A stretch of 64,000 nucleotides of DNA from Chitinophaga pinensis (GCA_945863605.1 CAMAZP010000009.1:1-64000), one strand, 5' to 3'. Shown: positions 9,502 to 19,783, counted from the stretch's first letter. The notes: generated by a model from the letters alone, not told the origin. A program made the numbers and translations.

Positions 9502-11258
9502 TGAAAGTTAAAAATGTTTTTTTCTTGTTTTTCTTTTTCTTGCTGAGTTTACAACAATTTGCTGCACAGCAATATGCACTAATCACTCAGAAAGAAGGCA
9601 AAAAATACTACAATCACACCGTTGTTGATGGTAATAGTATTTTTGGTTTACAGCAAATGTACAATTGTCCGGTTGAAGATATTTTGGAGGCTAATCCTGG
9701 AATTGAACGCGGTTTGAACGATGGTCAATTGGTGCTAATTCCAGCAAATGAAAAGATAATTTTACATACAGTTCAAAAACAAGAAACACTTTATAAAATC
9801 TCTAGAATGTATGCCGTTCATGTTGACACTATTATTTCAAAAAATCCAGGTTGTGAAAATGGTTTAAAGGTTGGTCAACGCTTGAAATTGGAAAATGCAG
9901 TGCCGCTAATTCAAGTTGATTTATTGAGTGTAAGTGTAGAAGAAAACACACGCGAAGTTCCAAAACCAAGCGAAGAAGTGAAATCAAAATTTATCATTTC
10001 ATTTAAAGATTCTATCATCAGCCACTTGGTTTTGCCAACGGAAACGATTCACTCAATTTCGAAACGCTTTATGATTCCAGTGGAGACTTTGAGAAGTCTC
10101 AATAACTTGAATTCCAATAAATTACAAACTGGACAAAGCATAAAAATTCCGCTTAAAAAAGAGAAAATTGAAAAAGTAAAAATACGTGAGGTTCCAATTA
10201 AAAATCGAACTACGAAGGACTCTTTATTGGTGTTTGAGAAAAAAGAAATGTACAATGTTGCATTGTTTTTGCCTTTTAATTTAGATTCTACAGCTAGTTT
10301 CAATAAATCGGTTGTAAACGCAGCTTTTGATTATTATATGGGCGCAAGTTTGGCAATTGATTCGCTTCGTCGAATGGGTTTACGTGCCAGTTTCTACGTA
10401 TATGATTATCAAGCAAAAAACGAAACGATTCAACAGCAATTGGCAAAACCAGAATTTAAAGATATGGATTTGATTTTTGCACCTCTTCAATTAGCAGAAG
10501 CTGAAATCGTTGCAGATTGGGGAAGAAAAAATAAAGTAAGAGTGGTTTTGAGCGTGAATATGCCTCCAAAATTGTTAGAGTCAAATCGCTATGTTTATGC
10601 ATTGAATCCAGATAACGAAATTCTTATTCGGAATTTAGCGTATCATATTTATCAAAAACACGACAATCAACAAATTGTTTTAATCAAAGGAACGAAACCC
10701 GATGAAGATTGGATGAATCAAGTATTCATGAATTATTTCAAAGAGTTTCCTACGAAAAATTCACGTCCACGAGTGATAGAAGCAGATTGGGCCAATTTAA
10801 AAAATTTCGAAAGTTTAAGTGCACAAACAATGTTTATTTTCTTATCAACGGACAAGGATAAAGTGCTGAAATTATTGGATAAATACAAAGAAAATCAAAC
10901 GGTTAGTCTTTTTGGTTTAAAAGAATGGGCGGATTGGAAAGAAGTGAATGGTATTATAATGAATAAGTACGAATTTACATATGCCTCACCAACTCATTTT
11001 GATTTGCGCGACCCACAAGTGATTAATTTTCACAAACTTTACAGACGTTCTTACAATGCCGACTTAACCAAAACTGCTTGTCAAGGTTTCGATGCAGTAC
11101 TGAATGTTTGTTCGACTTTCTTCCTTGATATTGAAATGAAAAAAGGATTAATCAATTCATATCAATTAAACCAAATTGGAAAAGGAAATGGTATTCAAAA
11201 TGAAGGAGGTTTTGTTTTGAAATTCCAAGATTTTGAACCAAAAGTTGACAATCAATGA
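9501..11258 (+). CDS. LysM-repeat protein with periplasmic substrate-binding-like C-terminal region
   Basis: LysM motifs HTVVDGNSIFGLQQMYN...ANPGIERGLNDGQLVLIP and HTVQKQETLYKISRMY...GLKVGQRLKL; signal peptide; ATG overlaps guaA stop (taATGa). Confidence 0.82.
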   Translation: MKVKNVFFLFFFFLLSLQQFAAQQYALITQKEGKKYYNHTVVDGNSIFGLQQMYNCPVEDILEANPGIERGLNDGQLVLIPANEKIILHTVQKQETLYKISRMYAVHVDTIISKNPGCENGLKVGQRLKLENAVPLIQVDLLSVSVEENTREVPKPSEEVKSKFIISFKDSIISHLVLPTETIHSISKRFMIPVETLRSLNNLNSNKLQTGQSIKIPLKKEKIEKVKIREVPIKNRTTKDSLLVFEKKEMYNVALFLPFNLDSTASFNKSVVNAAFDYYMGASLAIDSLRRMGLRASFYVYDYQAKNETIQQQLAKPEFKDMDLIFAPLQLAEAEIVADWGRKNKVRVVLSVNMPPKLLESNRYVYALNPDNEILIRNLAYHIYQKHDNQQIVLIKGTKPDEDWMNQVFMNYFKEFPTKNSRPRVIEADWANLKNFESLSAQTMFIFLSTDKDKVLKLLDKYKENQTVSLFGLKEWADWKEVNGIIMNKYEFTYASPTHFDLRDPQVINFHKLYRRSYNADLTKTACQGFDAVLNVCSTFFLDIEMKKGLINSYQLNQIGKGNGIQNEGGFVLKFQDFEPKVDNQ

Positions 11259-12148
11259 CAAGTGAGTACATAAAATCAGAGTTCAGAAAATTGCAATTGC
11301 ACATTTCTGATGCGCTAGAGAAAATTGACGGTTTAGCCCTTTTTAATGAAGACGCTTGGACGAGAGAAGAGGGTGGAGGAGGATTCACGCGAACTATTTC
11401 AAACGGAAATATTTTGGAAAAAGGAGGGGTTGCATTTTCTGCAGTTGAAGGCCCAGTAAGCGAAACAATGACAAAACAATTAGGAATGGAAGGCAATGAT
11501 TTTTTTGCTTCAGGTGTTTCGATTGTATTACACCCTTTTCATCCGCGTCATCCTATCATTCATATGAATGTGCGTTATTTTGAATTAGATAATGGAACTT
11601 ATTGGTTTGGTGGAGGTATTGATCTTACACCACATTACATCAATAAAGAAGCAGCTAAACTATTTCATCTGAGCTTGAAAAAATTGTGTGATTCTTACCA
11701 CAATGAATTTTATACCAAATTTAAACCTTGGGCAGATACCTATTTTCATTTGCCACACCGTGGAGAATCTCGTGGAATTGGAGGAATTTTCTTCGATCAT
11801 TTAGATGAAAAGTTTGGTATAGAGAAATCTAAAATATTTGAGTTTTGTATTGAATTAGGTAAATTATTTCCAATTCTGTATGGCCAACAAATTGATTTTA
11901 CCAAGTTATCACAAGCAACAGAAGCAGAATTAGCTTGGCAAGCTTCCAGACGTTCGCGATATGTGGAATTCAATTTATTGCACGACCGAGGTACCAAATT
12001 CGGAATTTATTCAGGTGGAAGAACAGAATCCATTTTAATGAGTATGCCTCCAATGGCAAAATGGGATTATAATGTACAACCAAGTCTAAATTCAGAGGAA
12101 GCAAAATCTTTAGAGCTATTAAAAGAGGTAGTTGATTGGCTTATTTAA
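11255..12148 (+). CDS. hemF: Oxygen-dependent coproporphyrinogen-III oxidase
   Basis: WTREEGGGGFTRTISNGNILEKGGVAFSAVEG, HPRHPIIHMNVRYFE, WFGGGIDLTPHY, SRRSRYVEFNLLHDRGTKFGI; ATG overlaps upstream TGA. Confidence 0.97.
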   Translation: MTSEYIKSEFRKLQLHISDALEKIDGLALFNEDAWTREEGGGGFTRTISNGNILEKGGVAFSAVEGPVSETMTKQLGMEGNDFFASGVSIVLHPFHPRHPIIHMNVRYFELDNGTYWFGGGIDLTPHYINKEAAKLFHLSLKKLCDSYHNEFYTKFKPWADTYFHLPHRGESRGIGGIFFDHLDEKFGIEKSKIFEFCIELGKLFPILYGQQIDFTKLSQATEAELAWQASRRSRYVEFNLLHDRGTKFGIYSGGRTESILMSMPPMAKWDYNVQPSLNSEEAKSLELLKEVVDWLI

Positions 12149-12251
12149 TTATGTTTTAATTATCATTTACTGTGGATTAACTCATATTAAATAAAGTCAA
12201 AAACTTCAAACTGCCATATTTTTATAAGTTTAAAACAATTATTAGATATTA

Positions 12252-12259
12252 TATGTTTG
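12252..12259 (+). promoter_or_regulatory. Candidate -7 box (TATGTTTG) for NUMOD4 gene, 6 nt from ATG
   Basis: Matches TAnnTTTG; ATG at 12266. Confidence 0.42.
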
Positions 12260-12265
12260 TAAATC

Positions 12266-12859
12266 ATGGAAGTATGGAAAAGTATTCCAGGTTTTTCAGA
12301 CTATGAAGTCTCTGATTCTGGATTAATTCGTTCAAAAGATAGAATTAAAATATATAAGAATGGTCGTACTATTCACTACACAATGAAATTAAAATTATTG
12401 CGAGTACATACTGATAATGGATTTTTAATGACAGATCTAATCGATGACAAAGGGGTTCGTAAAACAGTTTATCCTCACAAAGCAGTTGCACAAGCATTCA
12501 TTGAAAATAAATTTACACGCAAAAAAAAAGTTGTTATTCACATTGATGGAAATTATAATAACAATAATGTTTCGAACTTAAAATGGTCAACATATAGTGA
12601 ATCAATTTTGATTGGCTTTCGTCAAGGAAAAAGAGATAACAGTGATTTATGGATTAAGAGAAGATTGAAATATGGACCAAAAGGAGGAAATACATCTATC
12701 GGTCGACCTGATCCATTAAATTTTACTCAAAAGAAGAGGATTGTTTATTTACGAAATGAGAAAGGAATGACACTAAATCAATTAGCTGAAAAATATAATT
12801 GTAGTGTTTCACACATACATAAAACAGTTAAAAATTGGGATGCAACTATTGAGTCCTAA
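12266..12859 (+). CDS. NUMOD4 / HNH-type homing-endonuclease-like protein with C-terminal helix-turn-helix
   Basis: MEVWKSIPGFSDYEVSDSGLIRS (NUMOD4), VYPHKAVAQAFI...VVIHIDGNYNNNNVSNLKWST (HNH_3-like), KKRIVYLRNEKGMTLNQLAEKYNCSVSHIHKTVKN (HTH). Confidence 0.8.
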   Translation: MEVWKSIPGFSDYEVSDSGLIRSKDRIKIYKNGRTIHYTMKLKLLRVHTDNGFLMTDLIDDKGVRKTVYPHKAVAQAFIENKFTRKKKVVIHIDGNYNNNNVSNLKWSTYSESILIGFRQGKRDNSDLWIKRRLKYGPKGGNTSIGRPDPLNFTQKKRIVYLRNEKGMTLNQLAEKYNCSVSHIHKTVKNWDATIES

Positions 12860-14184
12860 ATCAACTTATTTTTTCTAAAAATTCTTTTAACTGGTATCTG
12901 TAAACTACCATAGCTTTCATAAGTTGTTAGTGAATCAATATTAAAAACATAACGAGTACCTTCTTTAGTCCATATAATTTGATTTCTTGTACTTTCTACT
13001 TTTTTGGGAGCTTTTTTTCCTGAATAAAATTGATAACTTGTTTTGTTAATGGTAGCATACAACAATGGTGAAAATAAAAACCGATAATTATTCTCCTCAT
13101 GTCTAAGGATGCCTTTATTAATTAATTTATTGATGAAAACTGGTGCATCTAAAGTAGATGAAATATAGATAGAATAACCTGGAACTAGAATTTCTCTTGT
13201 TTTTTCAACTTCTGCTGTATTAAAATCTTCATCTAATTCTGTTTCAATATAGGTTTCTTGAACCGTTTGCATACCACCTTCCATAAATGATAAATCGCCA
13301 TTCCAAGCTTTTAAGAAATCAACAAAAGGGAATCCAAAACGCTTCCCAATCTTTGATAATTCAATATAAAGTTTATCTTCTGGATGTTTCCTTAATTCGG
13401 AAATCTCCAAATGTAATTCTATTGATTTAGTAGCATTTTCGATATTTTTATATCCTTCACCAATTTCTTTTTTCTTTATATAAAAAGGAGTTTCTTTTCG
13501 AAAATAACTTTTTAAATTGAAGCTCAAAGAATCGCTATCGTGTGCAAACATAGCTGTTTTAATTCCCATATTTTTAAGTCGATTCCAGTTCGAATAAATC
13601 ACTAAATACTCACTTTTAAACTGTTTTTTACTTAAAAATGTTTTCCAAGATTTATTAATTCCTAAATATTTCGCTTTTGTAACTTGATCGAAATAGGTTT
13701 TATAATCAGATCCTTTGTAAAAGAAAAGATAATTTCGACCATAGTGAATATACATTTTTTCTTGTTTGTATCTAAAAATTTGATGTTCATTGATGGTAGT
13801 ATCATCTATCGAAATAAATTTTCGTAAGCGTTCAATTCCTTGATTTATTTTAGATGAATCACTTACTTCAATCAAACAACCCCAATCTCCGCTTTCATTT
13901 CCAAATAAATAAACTTGTTTTTGAAGGTTTAAACCGTACATTTTTCCTTGCCCTAAAAGAAATTCATAGGAGGTAAAATCTCGAAAAGGAATTTTATGGT
14001 AGTACATCATTCCACTAGTTTCGCGTGCCAAATCCAAAACATTTGCTTTTCCTATGAAATCTGCACTTGGAAGTCGATCAATCAATCGGGGAGGAGTGGG
14101 TTTTTGAAATAAAAAGGGTTTTAAGTACAAAAATGCACCTAAAGCAGATGCAAGTATAACGATGGTGATTGTTTTGCGAATCAA
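12856..14184 (-). CDS. Uncharacterised single-TM/secreted protein, similar in layout to its neighbour
   Basis: N-terminal TM segment then LIDRLPSADFIGKANVLDLARE...; no clear enzyme motif. Confidence 0.6.
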   Translation of the reverse strand: MIRKTITIVILASALGAFLYLKPFLFQKPTPPRLIDRLPSADFIGKANVLDLARETSGMMYYHKIPFRDFTSYEFLLGQGKMYGLNLQKQVYLFGNESGDWGCLIEVSDSSKINQGIERLRKFISIDDTTINEHQIFRYKQEKMYIHYGRNYLFFYKGSDYKTYFDQVTKAKYLGINKSWKTFLSKKQFKSEYLVIYSNWNRLKNMGIKTAMFAHDSDSLSFNLKSYFRKETPFYIKKKEIGEGYKNIENATKSIELHLEISELRKHPEDKLYIELSKIGKRFGFPFVDFLKAWNGDLSFMEGGMQTVQETYIETELDEDFNTAEVEKTREILVPGYSIYISSTLDAPVFINKLINKGILRHEENNYRFLFSPLLYATINKTSYQFYSGKKAPKKVESTRNQIIWTKEGTRYVFNIDSLTTYESYGSLQIPVKRIFRKNKLI

Positions 14185-14191
14185 AGCTATA

Positions 14192-16051
14192 TTATTTTGT
14201 AACGATGTAAATAGAATTTATTAAATCCAAGAGGTGTTTGCCAGAAGTATCATCTCCTTGAAACGTATATTCAATTTTGAAGTCTGTTTTCTTAACAGAT
14301 GTTTTACTAGAAATCAATTCAAGACTTCCAGATTTCCCTTTCAAAGTTTGGATAATTTCATTTTGACGATCGTTTAAAACGTCCATTGGAAAACGATTGA
14401 TAGTTTCTGCAACATTGATATTAGCATACATGAATCCACTTTTCTTCGCTTTTTTCCCTGCTTTGCGATTTAGTTTTTCTTTTCCATACCCATCAGCATG
14501 ATTTACAGCTAAATCTTCATCGTTAGTAAGAATAAATAAACCGTTTCTGTTAATCATGTATAGCGGAGCAGCATCGAAAATTGCGTTTTCAAACACCCAA
14601 TATTTTCCTTTGTTTTGAATTTTTGAAGTCAATCTTCCGAAATGTTTTAAAATTTTCTCAGGAATATCCGTTCTATCGATTGTTATTCCATAGGTGAAAA
14701 TTGGCATATCTTCCTCGGCTTCAGCAACTCGTTCACCATATTCAAATGTTTCTTCATCATAGAAGAATTCAATTTTCTTTGTTTTGATTTTTTTAAAACC
14801 ATTAAATGACCCAAACATGCTTCCTTTATAGGTTCCGAAAAGTGCATCTTTATTTATAAATTCATTCAATAATTCAATGGTTAAAACATTCATTGCTATT
14901 TGAGCATTTTTTTCTTCACTAAGAATTGGCATGATGATTTCATATGCTTTTTCGTAAGCTTTTCGCATATTTACGTTGTATGAAAAATAACCAGAACTAT
15001 TATTAGGGATGTATTTCAAACAATTTTTATCGAATTTAGAATCGTTCATTTCTTTATAAATTGCACCTAAACCCGTCCCATATTCAGCTGTAATGTCAAA
15101 TTGTACAACTTGTTCCTTTAAATAGATATCCCCTAAAATTACGTTTCCAGCATACAATTCTTGGATGTCTTTATACAAACTTGGCAATACTGTTTGAAAA
15201 TACCAAAGGCCATTTGCTTTATCTATATTTCTTGCATTATCCATGTAGAAAACGCCTTCTGAATTGTGCGTCAATTGATTAGCAAATCGACTATCGAAAG
15301 AAGGTAAATTGATGTTTTGTACCAATAGTTCATTTAAAATTATTTCTAATTGTGCTTGTTGTAAAACTAACTGAACGCTATCTCTTAATTCATAATAGTT
15401 TTTTACATTTGGATTTTCCGACGCATCTGGAAATAATTCTGTTTCTTCCAAATTAATATCTTCCTCTTCCCCAAAAACTTTTTCCTCTAAAATCGAAGTT
15501 TCTTCAAAGTCATCCTCGAAATAATCAAAAGGACTTTCGTTTCCACGAGCGTACCAAATTGAATCGGTCATTTCAGAAATGTAATCCATTGTTGGTTCTA
15601 CGCGAATTAATAATGCACTGTTTTCGCGAATGATTAAATTATTAAAAAATGAACCATAAACCTTTGTGCTTTCAGAGCTCATTTTATCAATCAAATCGAA
15701 ATCATCAAAAACAGTGAATAATTTTTGTTGATCTTTTACACCAAATGTGAAACCTGAAATTTCAGATTTTTTTGCTTTTCCATAAAAAACATTCAACTTT
15801 TGATCGAAATCTAGCCCAGAATCTTTTAATGTGCTGCCACTTGTTGAACCATCGAAAAGTTCTTGGTGCACTTCATACATGAAATCGTAACTGATAAGTT
15901 CGTCGAGGGAAATTTTTTGAAAAAGATTTATGTTATTGATACTGAATACGGTAACTGCATCTTTTGGGATGAGATTTTCAGATTTTTGAGCTTTTACACT
16001 TAAAAAACTTAGTAAAAATCCAGAAAATAAAAGTTGTTTTTTGAAGGACAT
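14192..16051 (-). CDS. Uncharacterised secreted protein (DUF4836-like by eye)
   Basis: Signal peptide MSFKKQLLFSGFLLSFLSVKAQ; LIPKDAVTVFSINNINLFQKISLDELISYDFMYEV. Confidence 0.6.
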   Translation of the reverse strand: MSFKKQLLFSGFLLSFLSVKAQKSENLIPKDAVTVFSINNINLFQKISLDELISYDFMYEVHQELFDGSTSGSTLKDSGLDFDQKLNVFYGKAKKSEISGFTFGVKDQQKLFTVFDDFDLIDKMSSESTKVYGSFFNNLIIRENSALLIRVEPTMDYISEMTDSIWYARGNESPFDYFEDDFEETSILEEKVFGEEEDINLEETELFPDASENPNVKNYYELRDSVQLVLQQAQLEIILNELLVQNINLPSFDSRFANQLTHNSEGVFYMDNARNIDKANGLWYFQTVLPSLYKDIQELYAGNVILGDIYLKEQVVQFDITAEYGTGLGAIYKEMNDSKFDKNCLKYIPNNSSGYFSYNVNMRKAYEKAYEIIMPILSEEKNAQIAMNVLTIELLNEFINKDALFGTYKGSMFGSFNGFKKIKTKKIEFFYDEETFEYGERVAEAEEDMPIFTYGITIDRTDIPEKILKHFGRLTSKIQNKGKYWVFENAIFDAAPLYMINRNGLFILTNDEDLAVNHADGYGKEKLNRKAGKKAKKSGFMYANINVAETINRFPMDVLNDRQNEIIQTLKGKSGSLELISSKTSVKKTDFKIEYTFQGDDTSGKHLLDLINSIYIVTK

Positions 16052-16088
16052 CGATGTATGAATATTTTGCGAAATTACGAAAATATTC

Positions 16089-16766
16089 CTAGTTTTTGGT
16101 TGAATTTAAATAGATTACATTTTCTAAAATGTCGGGATTTTCCTTCAGTCGGTATGCGTCAGTTTTGATCATAACAGCGAGTTTGTTTTTTGACAACTCA
16201 GCCAATGGGTTAACAATTTTTTCAACTGCTTTATCAAACCGAGAAATACAAGTATATGAACCCATTTTCAATAGCTCTACATCATTTTGATTTAATTTCC
16301 TCAATTTGTTAAATGCAATTGTTGGAATTGTACGTGTTAATTTATTTCCATCCCAGGTTATCCAAATTTGATTTATATCAGAAGTATTTTTTTCTTTTGT
16401 CATACTACTGATTGTCGTTTTAATTCCTTCTTGTAGCAAAAGTACATTTGTGAAATCGCACGAAAATTTTAAAACAAAATCAGTGTAATTTTCTTCTATT
16501 TTCACATTCGAAATCCCATTTTGAGCATCTAAAGTTTTTATAAATTGCTGAACTTTTTCTTTTATATCCTCAATTTTAGGAACCTTTTGACCATCTAAAC
16601 TATCTAAAGAAAGAATTGAATTAACTTTTATTTTATTGGAACTCAGATTGATATTGTAGCGAAAAGTTCCTGAACCATCAGCGTGTATTGTCAAGTCGTC
16701 TAAGATTTCTATACAAGAATTTAAACTAAAAATAAGTATGAATAGAAATAGTAAGTTATTTTTCAC
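16089..16766 (-). CDS. Uncharacterised lipoprotein with DGSG motif (LppM-like by eye)
   Basis: Lipobox-like FSLNSC then IEILDDLTIHADGSGTFRYNINLSSNKIKV. Confidence 0.6.
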   Translation of the reverse strand: MKNNLLFLFILIFSLNSCIEILDDLTIHADGSGTFRYNINLSSNKIKVNSILSLDSLDGQKVPKIEDIKEKVQQFIKTLDAQNGISNVKIEENYTDFVLKFSCDFTNVLLLQEGIKTTISSMTKEKNTSDINQIWITWDGNKLTRTIPTIAFNKLRKLNQNDVELLKMGSYTCISRFDKAVEKIVNPLAELSKNKLAVMIKTDAYRLKENPDILENVIYLNSTKN

Positions 16767-16825
16767 GTTTAATGTTTAAAATCAGACTTTGGTTACAATT
16801 TAAGTGCCAAAGGTAATAGCTAAAT

Positions 16826-17533
16826 TCAAAATAAAAAACCTTGAATAAAATCTTCTTGATAGAATACTTGTACTTCTTTTCTATTTGGCTGTTTTGAATT
16901 AATTATTCGCTTGTCAATCAAGTGTGCATCAATTTCATTTTCAGGCAATAAATTTATGTTTTGTAAGTCGATAGCTGTTCCAGAAAGCCAAGATTCAATA
17001 GATGCTTCATCAAGTAAGAAGGGCATTCTTTTTTTAGAATTATGAATTTCAGCCAAAAATGGATTTGCTTCACACGTAATAATAGAAAAGGTTTTCAACT
17101 TTTTTTGTGTAGCTGGCTGAATCCATTCACTGTATAGTCCTGCCATTGAGAAAAGTTCTTGTGATTTTGGAAATACAAAAAATGGAAGTTTATCTTTTCC
17201 CTTGTGTTGCCATTCGAAATAACCAGTAGATGGAATAATGCAACGTTGTTGGTGAATCAATCCCTTGAAGGAAGGAGTTGTATCGATAGTTTCAATTCGT
17301 GCATTAGGAGTTTTTGCAGCGATTTCGGAAAAGTTTTCTCCTTTAAACCAATTAGGAACCAATCCCCAATTCATTAATTCTATCTCGGGTTTTTGTGTGA
17401 TAATTCGCCACTCGGGAAAACTAAAAGCGGAAGCATAGAATAGGGGAGTGTCTGGAAATTGAAAAGGAATTTCTTTCTTGTATTTTTTTGCTAAATCGAT
17501 ATTTTTTGAAGTAGAGGAATTACTGTAACACAT
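16826..17533 (-). CDS. SOS response-associated peptidase (SRAP; YedK/HMCES family)
   Basis: Cys2 (MCYS), WGLVPNWF, NARIETIDTTPSFKGLIHQQRCIIPSTGYFEW, AEIHNSKKRMPFLL. Confidence 0.93.
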   Translation of the reverse strand: MCYSNSSTSKNIDLAKKYKKEIPFQFPDTPLFYASAFSFPEWRIITQKPEIELMNWGLVPNWFKGENFSEIAAKTPNARIETIDTTPSFKGLIHQQRCIIPSTGYFEWQHKGKDKLPFFVFPKSQELFSMAGLYSEWIQPATQKKLKTFSIITCEANPFLAEIHNSKKRMPFLLDEASIESWLSGTAIDLQNINLLPENEIDAHLIDKRIINSKQPNRKEVQVFYQEDFIQGFLF

Positions 17534-17548
17534 TTATAATCAGATTTT

Positions 17549-18427
17549 TTAAGACAATCTTTTCGGTTCAATATGTATCAAAACATCAGCAATTTCAGGA
17601 AGTTGTACCATTAAAAAATCCTTCAGGCGGTGAGAAATTTCATGCCCTTCAAAAACGCTTAACTTACCATCCACTTCTACATGCAAATCAACGATGTAAA
17701 CCATTCCTGTTTTTCGAACCAAGCATTTTTCAGTATCCAAAACGCCATCAACTTTTGTAGCTTCCTTGCGAATTTGAACAATTAAAACATCGTGTAAATG
17801 TTCGTCCATAATTTCCCCAAGTGCAGGTCTGAAAATCAAAAATGCATTGTAAACGATGAAAACAGAGGCTACTAAAGCTGCCCAATCGTCTGCTTTTTCA
17901 TAGCCTTTTCCGAAAAATAAAGCGATGCTTATTCCAATAAATGCCATTACAGATGAAATTGCGTCACTTCGGTGGTGCCATGCGTCGGCGTGTAAAGAAC
18001 TGGATTTGGTTTCTATACTTTTTTGTTTCACATAACGGTAGGAGAATTCTTTAATTATAATAATCATACCAAGTACATACAAAGTGAAAACTTCAGGTTT
18101 TTCTTGTGGTTGTTGTAAATTTCGAATGCTTTCAACGGCGATTATTGTAGCGGAAATCAATAGAAATCCAACTACCGCAAAAGTCACTAATGCTTCCGCT
18201 TTTCCATGACCGTACGGATGATTTTCATCTGCAGGTTTTGACGAATAATTTAATCCAAAAAGTACAAGTAAGCTTGCAAAAACATCTGTTGTTGATTCAA
18301 TAGCATCTGCAATCATTGCGTCTGATTGTCCTAAAACACCAGTGAATCCTTTTGCAACCGCTAGCCCAGCATTTGAAATAAGACTGAGAAAAGCAGTTTT
18401 TTGAGCAGATTTTTTAATTGAATTCAT
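17549..18427 (-). CDS. Cation diffusion facilitator family transporter
   Basis: SDAMIADAIESTTDVFASLLVLFGL, ENHPYGHGKAEAL, HADAWHHRSDAISSVMAFIG. Confidence 0.94.
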   Translation of the reverse strand: MNSIKKSAQKTAFLSLISNAGLAVAKGFTGVLGQSDAMIADAIESTTDVFASLLVLFGLNYSSKPADENHPYGHGKAEALVTFAVVGFLLISATIIAVESIRNLQQPQEKPEVFTLYVLGMIIIIKEFSYRYVKQKSIETKSSSLHADAWHHRSDAISSVMAFIGISIALFFGKGYEKADDWAALVASVFIVYNAFLIFRPALGEIMDEHLHDVLIVQIRKEATKVDGVLDTEKCLVRKTGMVYIVDLHVEVDGKLSVFEGHEISHRLKDFLMVQLPEIADVLIHIEPKRLS

Positions 18428-18498
18428 TTTGTTGACAAAGAGAAATTGTTCCTTGTTAGGTTATAAATTGTGATTAAATCAATCTCAACTGAATGTAT

Positions 18499-19764
18499 TT
18501 AAAGGTTTACATCAATTTCTTCGTAGATTAAATAGGGTATTTCCAAGTAATTCAACTCTTTTTTCCATTCTTGCGAATTTGGATTTTCAGTGTTAAATAA
18601 ATTAATTCCAATTAACTTGATTTGTTTTTCTTTACAAAGTTGTTCGCGTAAAGCTCTCTTAGAAGAAATATCACTTTTAATTTTTGCTATTTTTTCAGTC
18701 GAATTTAAGCTTTTAAAGGTATCCAATTCAAGAAAATAATTCCAGGCTTTTTTAGAAATTAGTTGGGTTAAGTTTTCAATGATTCGACTTCCTTTTAGCG
18801 GGTCTTGAACTTTATCAAAATAACTTTCTTCTTTTAATAAATTGGAAATATTTGCAGCCATACGATACGCAAATTCCGAACTTCCTTCTATTGCATATTG
18901 ATCATAAGGATGTACTACAATACTATCAGCGCCACCAGCTGCAGCAGACATTGTTTCGGTTGTTTGACGCAACAAATTCGTATGTTGATCTTTTAATGAT
19001 TTATTTGACCAACCAACGTGCGCAACAATTTCTACTGAATTATCAAAATTATAGGCAGTTGTAATTTGGTTCCATAAATAACGTAAAGCTCTAACTTTTG
19101 CGATTTCTAAAAAATAATTACTACCAATTCCAACTGACAAAGAAAGTTGACTTGGATTAAATCCACGATTAACTAACTCATGTGCTGTTGATAAAACAAC
19201 GCCAATTTCTTGCCAAGCACATGCACCAATTTGTTGACATTCAAACCCATTAATACCAAGGACACGATTTACGGTAAGATGTTTTAACTCCGCTTCAAAT
19301 TCATTAAAATGATTGGCTAATGGATCGATTTCAAAAGAAAAATAGTGAATTTTTGATGTAAAATTGGTAGTTAAAAATGATATCAACTGTTCAACACTTT
19401 GAAAAGCTAAACGAGTATGAATATACTCAACTAAAATTTCTTTTAGTAAAAGTTCCCAATCGATATTATTTGAATTGAACTTAAAAATTAATTCGTTATA
19501 ACCTTGATTTAAGCAATTTAATGCAAGTTTGTTAGCTGATTTTTCATCATTGACTTCAATAAATGCACTCGCTTTCCAATCATTTGTAGGATTGCTACTC
19601 GCTGAATTAAAATCCTGAGAGGCTGGAGATGTAATATCCAAAGAAATCTCTTCAATATTATCTGTAAATTCAATTTTTGAAGATTCGACTTTTAATTCTT
19701 TTACGATTTGATTTTTCCAAACTTCGTTGCTTGCTTCGGAAAAATCGAATAGAATACCATTCAT
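18499..19764 (-). CDS. mutA: Methylmalonyl-CoA mutase small (beta) subunit
   Basis: GINGFECQQIGACAWQEIGVVLSTAHEL, TTETMSAAAGGADSIVVHPYD, DPLKGSRIIENLT. Confidence 0.87.
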   Translation of the reverse strand: MNGILFDFSEASNEVWKNQIVKELKVESSKIEFTDNIEEISLDITSPASQDFNSASSNPTNDWKASAFIEVNDEKSANKLALNCLNQGYNELIFKFNSNNIDWELLLKEILVEYIHTRLAFQSVEQLISFLTTNFTSKIHYFSFEIDPLANHFNEFEAELKHLTVNRVLGINGFECQQIGACAWQEIGVVLSTAHELVNRGFNPSQLSLSVGIGSNYFLEIAKVRALRYLWNQITTAYNFDNSVEIVAHVGWSNKSLKDQHTNLLRQTTETMSAAAGGADSIVVHPYDQYAIEGSSEFAYRMAANISNLLKEESYFDKVQDPLKGSRIIENLTQLISKKAWNYFLELDTFKSLNSTEKIAKIKSDISSKRALREQLCKEKQIKLIGINLFNTENPNSQEWKKELNYLEIPYLIYEEIDVNL

Positions 19765-19783
19765 TGTACATTGTTTGATTTTT

